This document shows positions 53,063-64,000 of a stretch of DNA of 64,000 nucleotides, one piece after another (position 1 is the first letter of the stretch; each line of letters opens with the position of its first letter). Origin of the DNA: Brachyhypopomus gauderio (lineage: Eukaryota; Chordata; Actinopteri; Gymnotiformes; Hypopomidae). Below the pieces are notes generated by a model, which saw nothing but the letters and a program-made list of their open reading frames with translations, was not told the DNA's origin and did no database searches. Location of the stretch: NCBI RefSeq assembly GCF_052324685.1, contig NC_135214.1:33848042-33912041 (forward strand). The letters are read 5' to 3'. The position numbers were made by a program, and so were the translations under genes.

Positions 53063-54247
53063 TCCTCCACATGAGAAAATACTGATTCATTCAGGCAGGT
53101 TATTTGGCAAGTGGGTAAAATCTGCAGTTTGTACAAGCGTTAAACTCCTCGCAGATCCAGCATATAAACGGGAACTGGAGCTCCGCGACTTTCTACAATA
53201 AATACAAGTCTCTGCGCTCCATGGTGCAAAGACCACAACAACAAAAAAGACATAAGTAACATTGTGTGTATAATACATCATCCTACAGCATTTCATCTTA
53301 AAAGCTAAACCATAACCAACCCATAAACTCACAAAGCCCATTCTGTCTTAAAACCCCTTTCAATAGTTTACCTTAAATAATACATCTGATTCGAATTCAA
53401 CCAATATATAATTGAATTATCTCTATCTCTTTGCTTTCCATAAATAAATTACATTTCTGTGTATCAAAAAATGATATACATAAATATATATTTAACCATA
53501 GAGCACTGGCTGTGAATCATACATAACAAATGTGCTTGCACAATTTGACAGCAAGGACGAGCGGAACACGGGACGTCCGTCATCGGGGTTTGTGTTTTTG
53601 TTTTGTTTTTTAAAACAAATATGTACAGAAGAGATCTAATTTCTTCATACATCCAGGTGATTCAATTCACAATAAACAAGACCCAAATTAAATTAAGATA
53701 TTGAATGATAAAAAAAAAGTTCTTATATACACACACACGCACACGTGTCTTAACAATATACAAGAAGTGGTTTGTAAAACATTAAAAAGTAAAAAGCTAT
53801 CTTAAGAAAATGGCAGTGGTTGACTCGTTTGTACACATCCGCAAGCTGATTCGTTCACTCGTCTGTATTAACTGAATCATTGTCAGAGATCTGAATTCAT
53901 CCAGCTATGGGCCTTCATGTGGTCCAGGCTCAAAACCACCAGTTTTAAAGTGACACTAGTTTAAAAGCACATCCTCTCCCCACACCCTAGCTTACCCAAC
54001 CATAAGAAACAAAATAAAGAAACAAACCAACACATGGACTGATTCTTCTTCTTGACACTGGGGCGTCCCCCTCCCAAGCTCTTCCTCACGTAGACACGCA
54101 CTGTGTGGAATCAGCGAGTGACTCCATCCCCAGGTGAAGCGTTAGCAGCACAGCGAGTGGCTCGGGCCGTGGTGTTTCTACGAGCGACGGTTGTCGCAGG
54201 TGGTGTCGTGTGCCAAGGCCGGAGGCGGGGCTAGAGTCCGTACCGCC

Positions 54248-57200
54248 CTACAGGTAGGCGGAGCCGACGAAGCCGTTCTCTCCGCGTACCCGGCTGAGGT
54301 GCATCAGGGCTCGGTCGTAGGCCACCTGCACGGACTTGCGGATGCTGGTCTTACGGCCCTCCATCAGACGCAGCTTGTCCACCGTGTCGTCCACGCCGAG
54401 CGGTAGCAGCTTCTCCCGCGGCAACCACTGCCTACAGCCCCAACGACAGAGTGCTCAGTCAAGCAAGCAGACAAATTTTATTCTAACAACCATTTATTCT
54501 TGCATTCTTCTGCCCCTGGGGCAAATATGACACTGTTTAAGACAGCAAAGGTCCCGTGTGTTTACATGTGAAACACTGTTACCATAGAGAGCTTGTGTAT
54601 TTATGTACATATAAACAGAGTCGTATTTATGTTTAACACAGTAGAAAATCACAAACTAAGTGCTGTAAATATATGTTCTGAGGTAAATTTTACAAAATTT
54701 TCCCCCAACAGTACACAACACAGACAACAGCTTGGAGCTACAGCACCAGCTAGTTGGAAGACTTCGACATAGAGATTTAAAAAAAGATTTTATAATACAA
54801 AATCCTCACTGATAATGTACATTAGAACCTAAGCAACATAGAACCCCTTCAAAGACTAAGCATTTTGTTTAGGACTGACAACTGCAGTTTCACAAACCAG
54901 ACATCCACTTTTTTCCCCAGAAAACTTTGCAATAAATGCTTTTTAAATGCTTAACTGATTAGAAAACTTCAAGTGCAGACTGACTGTTCATTAGGCTGAG
55001 TGGGCCCGCCCTTCTTTAGCAGCTGCAGGCTGCCGTGTAGGAGCTGTTCCCCTGGGGAAGAGCTGTGTGTCAGCTAGCCTTACCAGGTGCGCTTGTTGTC
55101 GAAGAAGAGGACGAGGAAGAGCTTCTCGCCGGCCTCCTCCTGCCTCTGTTCGCCCAGACGCAGCACATCCGCGGGAGGCACAGGGATGGGCACTCCGTTG
55201 TGAAGCAGACCGTCCTCGGGCATGTCTGGATCTATGATCTACACCCGCCCAGGAACAAGACACGCCCATATTCAAAAAGGTCTGCAAAACCCTATTAGAA
55301 TTACTCATGCAGCACTACTGAATATGCATTTCCAATTACCATATTAATTTTGTAGCGTTTCAAAATTTTTTACTTTATTAATAATATATTTACATAGTAT
55401 AATACCTGCATTATGAAATAAAGTGTCTGAATACGTGAATATATGAATTTGTTGCTGTAAGACAAAAAATCTACACGAGCCTGCTTCCTGAAAAATCTGA
55501 CAGAAAAGACATTCAGTAAGCCATAATTAGTTTCTCATGATAATGAGATACCATGTCACTGACTTAGTACATCATAATTACAACCTAATATCTCATAATA
55601 ATGAGGTTTCTCATAACGAGATACAATCTCAGTCATAACTTTGTATATCATTAAGAACTTATGACATACTTTATGAGATTATATGTGAAACATTGTAATA
55701 ATTAGAATTTTCTAAATGTCATGCATAAAAGGTTGAAAATTATTCATGACGAGCGATTAAACACCTTAAATATTCATCACATTAGTAATTACAAATTGTG
55801 GCCATCTCAGTTCACTATAGTTTCTTTAGCTATTACAGAAGGAGGAAAGAGTTCTCTTGGATCACACGTGTCCAGCCATCATCTCCGCCCTCCTGACTGT
55901 GTTCATCCTAGCTGAAGAACAAGGCCTCGTTGAGCTGAACGCTCTCTGTACAGGCTCCAAGGTCAGACCTTGGGCGTGTTGCACACGTACTGTGTGAAGA
56001 GATGTCGGTACCAGGGCTGCAGAAGCTCTGAGGCGGTGTGGAGTCACACTGCTTTCAGCGTCACGCTTTCCCTTAAACCCATCAACCGATTTATGACTCC
56101 TGGTCTACAATAAAGCCTAGATCCATTTTTAGAGAGTCACTGTTTGTGCGTAACGGCTGATGCCAGAGAGGTGAATCTGGACAACATGTGGAAATGGTGG
56201 AAATCTGACAGGTCTTTCACAATGACAACAAACGGGGGGTTATAATATAATATTGCTCAGGAGACTACAGGGTGCATTATGCCTACGTCTCTATCCATGG
56301 TATCTACCCAGCGGTGTGTGCTGTACGTACTGAAACAGATAAATTAGGACAACCCTAGTTGTAAGATTTTAGTGTGCTTTGTCTGGCTACTCACAGAAAC
56401 ATCCTGTGATTGGTTAAGATACGGTTTGAGTTTAATTCCTTTTGCCTTGGATTCTGGTCAATTCCAGCCTTGTTGTCCTAACCTTGCTGCTTTGTAGCTG
56501 TTGTTGGCTGTAATGTCTTGCTGCAGGTGTAGTTTCACCCTGGTCCGAGCTGTGAGTTAGGGAGCGGATACAGCACTTAGACTCATGTATGCAGCGGCCT
56601 CTAACTTCGTTAAGGACTTGTCTGCTTTTTGTCTAGTTTCCTCCAAAGACACTAGATCTCTAACCCTGCTATGCATCTTTTCCTGCTATTCTCCTCCCCT
56701 ACCAGCATCCATAAAGCTTGTTTCTATTCCATAATGTGTCTGGCAATTCCTGTGTATGTATCCCACAGAGCTCATAGACACCACCATAGTCAACACAACA
56801 CCAGTAACCTCATTTACCCACGAAGTTCATCACCAACACGGACCACAGTGACAGGACGACTCTGGAATTCGCCAGTCTGCTGATGTCCAGAAGGCTGATC
56901 TCATCTCAGCCCTTGTGTCCCTCCACTCACACTCACGCTACAGGAACATCGGACGTCACGTTCATCCCACTTCACCTCTCAGACCACCATCTTCCATCCT
57001 TCTCCATCCTTCCTCCACTCTTGCCCTCCCTTCTCCTCATCTCTCTCTGGACACAATTACCAACACTGTCCTCTCTACGCTCTCTTCGTCAATCAATCTT
57101 CCATGTCCTCCCTCCCCCAGGCTTACGGGACCCGTCCCGTCCAAGTGCTCCGCAGCCACTGGAAAGAACTAAGAACTGCAGAGAGGCGGCGGAAGAGAAG

Positions 57201-59776
57201 ATGGACCAGCTCCTCCCTGCATGGCTCGACTCCAAACACAATGCTTAAAGTCTCACCGAAGACAAAACGCAAGACTTTGCTCCGATCTTCCATTTACTGC
57301 TCGAACTGCAGAGTCTCTTTCCGTCTTCAAGCATAGACTGAATGTTTCTTGGTGTAAGTTTTAATTCCTGTTTAAGTGAGCCTGTTTGATTGGAATGGCA
57401 TTAACTCCTGTAGTTTAGTAGTGGAAGGGGATCTTGAATTCTGATCTATCTGTGCTACTATCTAGGATGTATTTCTGAGAACAGATGCAAAACTTTGTAA
57501 GTCGCACTGGATAAGAGCAGCTGCTAAATGCCCCAGATGTAAAGGTGCAGACTGGTGCTAAGTTACTAGTGTGATCAGAAGGGAGTGTTCAGAGGCGTGT
57601 GTCCTCACCAGGGCAGGGTAGGAAGGGTAACCACGACACTTTGCCCACACCAGGTCCAGTGGCTCCAGTTCTGCATCAGGCTCTAAACACAGCATGTCCA
57701 CTGAGAAAGAGAAGAACACCACCGCATTTGTTCAAGCACGTTTAGAACTAAAAGCATCTTTTTAGCGCTTCTCTAACGCCAGGGATACGACGTTTTCACA
57801 CCAGCGTTTGTTCGTCTTACCTGGGCCGGTATAGTCGGAGTCTCCGTTAACAGTCTCTAAAAACGGTACTTTGGCCAAAGCTGGTTTTCCGCGACTTTTT
57901 TTGGGCGGCGAAGCACTGAAACCATTGAGAGCACACGTTCGTAACCACTAACACACTTCTGATTGAATCAAGCGCTCAAGGGGTGTGGGAGATGAAATCA
58001 TTCTCACATTTCTTTTCTGAGTACGGGCGAGAGGCTGCTCTCGGAGTCCGAGCCAGCGTCTCTGAGCTTTCCGAATCCGTTTGTGAGCACTGTGAAAACA
58101 AGAAGAGGATGTTTATAGATGAGTAAGGATTACAGGGAGGAGCAAGTCGCAACGCCTGACTGAGAAAACCACAGCTCCAATTAAACCATGACGAGAGACA
58201 CCATCAAGTCACTTGGTGAAAGCCACAAACTGCTTTTTTTATAAGGCTTGTAAAATTTGATTGACAGTACAGTACATTACAAAGTCTGAGTTTACTGTTA
58301 AGTGTGGTGAGGTGTTATTTGTTCCAAATTAGACACTTATTAATCAAGAATACACAATTTGAGACCTACAAAAAAACTGCAGCTAAATGATTGTAGCTGT
58401 AATGATTTTTGTTTAGTTATGTTCTCTCTCAAAAACATTTGAGATGCTAAGAGTGCAAGGGCCTATTTCCACCATTATGAGATAACGTATGCAATTTGTA
58501 TTTATAAACAGCACTATTGTAAATAATGCAATGAGAGAGAAGCATTCAGCACAAGTAAAAGAGATGTGGGTGCCACCTCTGTGGCCACAGTGCACCATGT
58601 CAGTGACTCATTCCAGTAGTGTTCAAAATAATCACCAAACCCAGCAGCTATAACGGAATCTGTCTGTACCGCATTCTGTGGTGCAGGGTGGGGTCTTCTC
58701 CGGCCCCTGCTGGGGACTGGCGCTGCGGCTACGGCCTCTCTGATTGGCCGACGTGAGTAGTGGCGGGGGCGTGGTCGGTGGGGGCGGAGCCGACGTGGTC
58801 TCTGGGTTTGCGGCCGGAGGCGGGGATGCGGTGGGGGTGGGCGTGGCCGTGCTGAGCGGCGACGGGGAGGGAGAGGTCTTGCCGTCCCTGCCACTCCCGT
58901 TCTGTAGCCGGCCCTCTCTCTCACGGTGGAGCTTCACTCCGTTTTTCGCTTTTCGGAAGAGGATGGACGTGCGGCGGCCCACCCCCCCGGAGGCGGGGCC
59001 GCTCAGCGACGGCGAGGCCAAGAGACCGTTTAGCAGTTTCCCTTCGCTGGGTGACAGCGTGGGCGGGGTGTCCCGTGGCCCCGGGCAACCGTTCTGGGAG
59101 GTGACATCCACCTCCGGGTCCACATCGCAGCCACTCACTTTGAGGGGGTCAGGAGGGAGGGTGGAGCAGATCTTGGGGTCAGCCATCATTGGCCGGAGTG
59201 TGGGTGGATCTTGGGGTGTGTCCCCAGGAGGAGGAGACAAAGCCAGTCCTGTCGGCTCCAGGGTTGGGGGGGGCGTGGATTTACAATCTTCTGAAAACAA
59301 ATGAATAAAGGTAAATATTCAAAGATCATTCAGAAGTGAATGAATCAGTTATTACTAAAAGTTCACATATAGCTAACATTTCTAGAACAGTGTAATGTGT
59401 GTCCCTGTCTACTGGAAAAAAAGATTACCACCATTCCGCAGGCATTAATCACCAGACATCTCCTCTGGGATTACAGTAATGTAATGTCACCTTTGTCTGA
59501 AGATGGGTCTTTCTCCGTGTCCATGTCCTTGTCCTCCTCTTCGTCCTCGTCCTCGTCCTCTCTGGCGTCTCCGTTGGAGAGGTGTGAGTTGCGGCGGTAG
59601 CGGACGTTATTGATCTCACGGCGGAGCAGCCGGACGCGGCGTGTGCGAGCTCCACTCGACCGCATCGTCGTCACCACGTCCAGCTTGGCCAGAAGCTCCT
59701 TCAGCTGGTCCTCCACGGACATGTGCAGCCGGTTCTCCGGGTTCAGGAGAGTGTCCACTACACGCAAGCACATGCA

Positions 59777-59824
<48 letters not shown>

Positions 59825-62800
59825 CAGACACGCAAGCACAGACACACACACACACACACAAGCACAGACACGCAAGCACAGACACACACACACACGCAAA
59901 CACTATGACTCTGCAACCTAAAGCTATTCAACACAATTTGTGAAATCTCTGTGGCCCGTCTAGCCATGATTAAAACCCTGAACTTAGAAACAATAAAACA
60001 ACCAAAAAATGGAACAAAACTTTGCACGACAGCCAGAATAAGTTCAGAACCATGAGATCAGGCTGGCAATAAAACAGGGAACCTGGTTCTTTCACAAAAG
60101 GCTATCGGGCCCCATCTTCCCACGGTGCCTGTGTAACCTGCGTCTCCACTCACCGTCCTCCAGGGTGCAGCGGTAGTAGTCGTTTTTGTGCGGGGGTTCG
60201 GGCAGGTGCATGCCCGTGTCGGGGTCCAGGCCTGCGTTCTGGGCCTGCCGGTGAGCCTGCCGCAGGATGGCGCCCCCTAGCTCACGCAGGCGCACTGCGG
60301 CCCGGTGGAAGACGGTGTCCTTAGCGTTGTAGAGCAGGCAGTTAGAGATCATGAGGTTGAAATCGGCCTCCAGGTCGGACAGCGTGACGTATTTGTGTGC
60401 CTCCAGCTTCGATTTCATGGTGGAGAAGTCCATGGGCTGAGAGATGAACTCCAGGTAATCTGGTACCTGGGGGAGATCAGAACACCGCAGAATAACAGCG
60501 AGCTCTTCTCTGGCACAGAAGACTAAAGAGATTGCTGATGTAATTATGGTTTTCAAATTTTAATCGTTGAAGCTTGCTGAGCAAAAAAAGGGTTTGTTTT
60601 TACTTTGCCAAAGAAATTACTATTTTGAACAGACAGGTCCCCCTTGACTAGAGTATTATGCTATTTAAAAGCTCTTAATTAACACAAAACATTTCTCATT
60701 TAATTCAATAGGAGTAATTATTCCACTGTTTGCTGTGATAATTGGTCATTGTAAATTATCAGGGATATGATACATTCTCATACGTTTCTAATGTGTTTTT
60801 CTTGGCCATATGTTAGGCTATGCAACTACACTGCAGAGCAGAAAAAAGCAGACAGCAACAATTTGAGCTCCACTGACTCTACGTCTTAATTACTCCCAGT
60901 TTAAAACTAGTTTGGGCCAGTTTACATCACCAGTCAAAGGTTTAGGCACATGTATGTATTTCATAGTGTTAAAGACATTTTAATCTGCTTTGGGTTTAAA
61001 TGTGTTACGGTATGTTCCTTCAGGAAAGACTTTGCATTTGAACATTAAACCTTCAGCCTACAAGAGCTCAGCGTATGTGAGAACTTCTCTAGGATCTTAG
61101 AACTTCTCTAGGACATGAGACCTTCTCCATGAAGGTGGCTAAGTGTGTAAAGTGCAAAGCAAAAGATGGCCGCTAAAGATAAAGAAACACAGAATAGAAT
61201 TAATAAAGAACAGAATAGAATTACAAATGTGTTACTTCATTGTTTTGATGACTTCACTGTTTTTCTAAAGTGGGGAAACATTAAAAACAAACAGTGGGAG
61301 TGTTGGAGCTTGTCCACTGGTCCTGTACACCTATAAGACGTGAACCTTGTCAGAATGGCTGCTGTCACCATGTCACTGCACCATGCACAAGAGATCTTGG
61401 CCAGGCCCACATGTTGGCAATAAGATCCCGAATGATAAAGAAACAGTCTCTGTCAGCACGCTGATGAGTCTCAACACAAGGATCAAGTTTCAACGCCAGA
61501 GAAGTAGCCCGCCATTAAACTCATGAATCAGAATAACGGTGATGATCACAAACCACTAGCCATGTCAAAAGAGAGGAACAGAAGCCCACAGTACTGGACA
61601 ACCAACCACCAAACACCTTCAGTCGTCCAGGACATAGTGTGTGTCAGTGTCTACCATAATAAGAACATGGAGGGTGATTCAGAGGGTTCACTATAAGGCT
61701 CTGGTAAATCTCAAGAAGAAAGTAGACGCCATTTGAAACAAAAACAGCCTGTGGAGTTCTGGGACAGATGTGAATGGCAGATGAGATGAAGACCAACGTG
61801 TGCCAGTGATTGGCAAAAGAAAAGGACCTTGATTTGGTTTTAGGTCTGTACCCCACAGTACACACGGCCCTGAACACACAGCCCTCACCTCTTTGATGTC
61901 CACAGGCTCGGCAAAGATCTGAGCGGAGTCTTTCTCCTGCAGCTGGTCCAGGGTGGAGCGCTGTAGCATGAGGGCAGGGGTGAGCTGCAACGCCATCACA
62001 GCGTGGTGCACCTTCACCTATGGGACATGCACAGGACACGGAGATAAGAGCACCGCACACGCTGTCACCACCAAGAGGTCTGACAGGAGACCGGGAGGAC
62101 TGTGCTATGGCAACACCATCGGGTGCTCAAAACCTGTTAAAACGAGCCCATTGTGCCATGGCAAGCATACGGTCCAGTTTTATGTATCTTCTAGAACTTC
62201 CATCTGTAGGCTCAGAGGAACCTTGAAAGCACTGTACTGTTACGGTAATCTGAACTACAACCCCATCAAATGTTTTGGACTTGCTGTTTGATGGAGAGCA
62301 AATTATCTGGTTTTTGGTAACAAGAACGTGATTGGCCGCTTCTGTAAGCGCACGATTTGTAACAAGTTGTCAAAGCGGTCCTCTATTTCTCAGTCATTTT
62401 CTGTTTACATGACAAGAGTTGATCCGTACATGAGGCGTTGGACACAGTAAAAAATCTGACATGGACGCATTAATAATCTTGCGGGGATTATCGGTCACAG
62501 CAGTCTGAGACAGGCCAGCTCGAGGCCGGTGCCCAGCTAAGGCACAGATGCGTGTGATCACAGCTCCGTGACCACACATGCCTTGTAAACAGCAGCGCAG
62601 GCCTGACCATCACTCTCACACACCGGCAGAGCTGTCATGATCACGGAGGAGTAGAGTGGCTTCACTGGGAAGCCGTCAGTTAAAGCAGGGGAGGAAGACG
62701 TGCTGAAGCTGCTATCAGAAGGCTCGCTTCACAACGCCTGCATCCCAACACATGCACTTCAACAATGTGAAGGAGTTCAGTTCTGGATCGGGCCGCGTTT

Positions 62801-64000
62801 GGTCCAGATGTGGTGCCGGTGTGATCGGGGCTGCGGTACCTGCTCCCTCTTCAGCTTCTCCCTCTTGCGGATGAGCTCCACCAGGAGTCGAGCTCTCTCC
62901 AGGTCATGACGTAACTTCTGCCAGTACTTGAGCTCTTCTCTTACCGCACACACCTTCTCGTCTGGCTCGGTCTGAACGCGCCACACACACATTAAGAAAA
63001 TAACTTAGATACTTAAACTTCTCTGTGCTAAGTATACACAAAGTTATTGTTGGCACAGTGACTCAGCTGGCATTAGAGTACTGAAGCAAGCAGAAGCCAA
63101 ATGACTTTAGCCTCGCGTGTAGCTTTTCATGTGTGCACAGAAAGCACGCATCCAACTACAGTTTGAGTGCAAGAATGTCAGACACGGGAGACGTGAAGCA
63201 CACACACCTGATCCGTACTCCTCTGGGCCTGCAGATGTGAGTGTAACCGGCGGATCAGGGGCACGCCGTTGCGAGACTGTCGCTTCAGTAACCAATAATT
63301 GTGCAACCGCTGCATAAAATGATTCTTTCTTTGTATGATAACTCCTTTAAAAACTTTGTTCAACCTGTGGAAAACACCAGATTGTGAGAAAACTTTGAGA
63401 GAGAAAAAATTAAACATAAATTGTTGCTTAAATCAACTGCTTAAATAATTAACAGACAGGAAGCATGAAAGGGTCTGATGATGATCACCTGTGCAGAGGT
63501 GTCTGTGGTTAAGTGTGTGTGTGTGTGTGTGTGTGTGGTGCCGCTGGTCGGCCCACCTGTGTGGAGGTATTTGTGGCACAGCGACTAGCGGGGTGGCTGC
63601 TTTTTTTGATGTTAAGTCCTGCGTTTTCTTCCCTTTCTTCTTCTCTTTCTTCCCACTCTGCTTGGACTTCTTCAGCGGGGGCGTCTGCATGTAGGCGCTG
63701 CTCCCCCTGCTGGCCCGGCCGCCCACCACCCTCCCGCCGCCCTCCTCGTCGTCCGAGCCCTCCCTCTCTGGTGGCGAGTGCGTCTCGCAGAACGCCGTCT
63801 TCTTCACTGAGAACGTGGTGCCGTTGGCGGTGGTCTCACGCACCGGGTCGATCTTCATGAAGAGCCCGGCCCTCTGGGCGCAGGTGACGTGGAAGGCTGT
63901 GTAGCAGTTGGCCTTGTGGCACTGGATGGACGCCCCGCGACCCTTCTGCTTGCAGAGGTAGCACGTCAGTTTCCAGCGGGCCGGAGGGATGTTGTCCACG
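54248..64000 (-). CDS. brpf3: Bromodomain and PHD finger-containing protein 3, C-terminal two-thirds (5' partial)
   Basis: BRPF3 is a nuclear scaffold of MYST acetyltransferase complexes (HBO1, MOZ/MORF). Minus-strand exons from 5' to 3': 64000-63557, 63364-63208, 62971-62840, 62017-61889, 60466-60154, 59757-59491, 59290-58670, 58089-58008, 57915-57821, 57700-57609, 55238-55084, 54431-54248. All junctions and phases agree, giving about 890 aa in the window. Visible parts: the extended PHD/zinc-knuckle region ([35 protein letters not shown]), basic linker, coiled region ([19 protein letters not shown]), bromodomain ([43 protein letters not shown]), acidic/serine-rich middle, and PWWP ([33 protein letters not shown]). 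The C-terminus is [25 protein letters not shown] points to BRPF3 rather than BRPF1 or BRD1. The N-terminal EPc and first PHD are outside the window. Confidence 0.93.
55239..56639. other. brpf3 intron sequence, nothing recognised
   Basis: AT-rich intron between the PWWP-encoding exons. It has short TCTCATAATAATGAGA-type AT-rich repeats around 55530-55680. No gene or intact mobile element was identified. Confidence 0.5.
56640..57545 (+). mobile_element. LINE fragment (same family as at 8.4-11.2 kb) in a brpf3 intron
   Basis: The + strand encodes a broken linker-like piece ([28 protein letters not shown]). This jumps to a C-terminal remnant and ends with AAGTCGCACTGGATAAGAGC, then AGCTGCTAAATGCC, the same 3' tail as the minus-strand LINE upstream. 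It is internally deleted and antisense to brpf3. Confidence 0.75.
59766..59897. repeat. (CA)n / ACACGCAAGCACAG compound microsatellite
   Basis: On the brpf3 strand this is a (TG)n tract ending about ten bases before the acceptor of exon 59491-59757. Confidence 0.92.
60934..61860. mobile_element. Possible degenerate Tc1-like or unknown repeat in a brpf3 intron
   Basis: CCAGTCAAAGGTTTAGGCACA resembles the end of common fish Tc1 elements. A tandem GAACTTCTCTAGGA phrase follows. The rest has broken frames only (for example around 61550-61600). Assignment is tentative. Confidence 0.3.
63512..63537. repeat. (GT)n microsatellite downstream of a brpf3 donor
   Basis: On the brpf3 strand the (CA)n lies about 20 bases after the donor of the exon ending at 63557. 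Confidence 0.88.

Noticed and set aside
58744-59304. 186-aa + strand frame
   Set aside because: It is the antisense shadow of the serine/proline-rich brpf3 exon 58670-59290.

Overview
The window is vertebrate, almost certainly teleost, nuclear DNA. It holds multi-exon genes with GT-AG introns, AATAAA signals, very many (TG)n/(CA)n microsatellites, tRNA-derived SINEs, hAT and Tc1-like DNA transposons and pieces of a fish-type LINE. The LINE and SINE flavour suggests an otophysan (catfish/characin/knifefish/carp group), but that is inference. Six protein-coding genes were recognised by conceptual splicing and comparison with remembered vertebrate families; no alignment was run.

Layout: 1-1.9 kb is the 3' end of dennd2c (+), a Rab GEF. 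bcas2 (+, 2.1-4.9 kb) follows within about 170 bp and is complete (225 aa, spliceosomal Prp19 complex). 5-16.2 kb is intergenic and is a stack of nested transposons, several with exact target-site duplications. trim33 (+, 16.3-34.6 kb) covers RING, B-boxes, coiled coil, PHD and bromodomain in 20 coding exons. Its PHD-bromodomain exons carry a cluster of single-base frameshifts next to a poly-G tandem repeat. slc66a1/pqlc2 (+, 36.6-40.9 kb) is a complete lysosomal cationic amino-acid exporter. 41-46 kb is repeat-rich intergenic sequence. nr1h5 (+, 46.0-52.1 kb) encodes FXR-beta; its DNA-binding domain is intact, but the last exon lacks the AF-2 helix. brpf3 (-, 54.2-64 kb, 5' end outside the window) is a scaffold of MOZ/MORF/HBO1 acetyltransferases and is convergent with nr1h5.

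The dennd2c-bcas2-trim33 order matches human 1p13.2, and the human NR1H5 pseudogene also lies in 1p13, so this is conserved synteny. The genes do not form one pathway. Several are nuclear regulators: TRIM33 and BRPF3 are chromatin readers, NR1H5 is a receptor and BCAS2 is a splicing factor. DENND2C and SLC66A1 act in membrane traffic and the lysosome.

No bacterial-style system, CRISPR array, viral gene or toxin gene was seen. The points most worth checking are the AF-2-less, bile-acid-arginine-less FXR-beta, the trim33 indel cluster, an optional 21-codon trim33 exon extension with an LxxLL motif, the TG repeats placed just upstream of many 3' splice sites, and the multi-level transposon nests.
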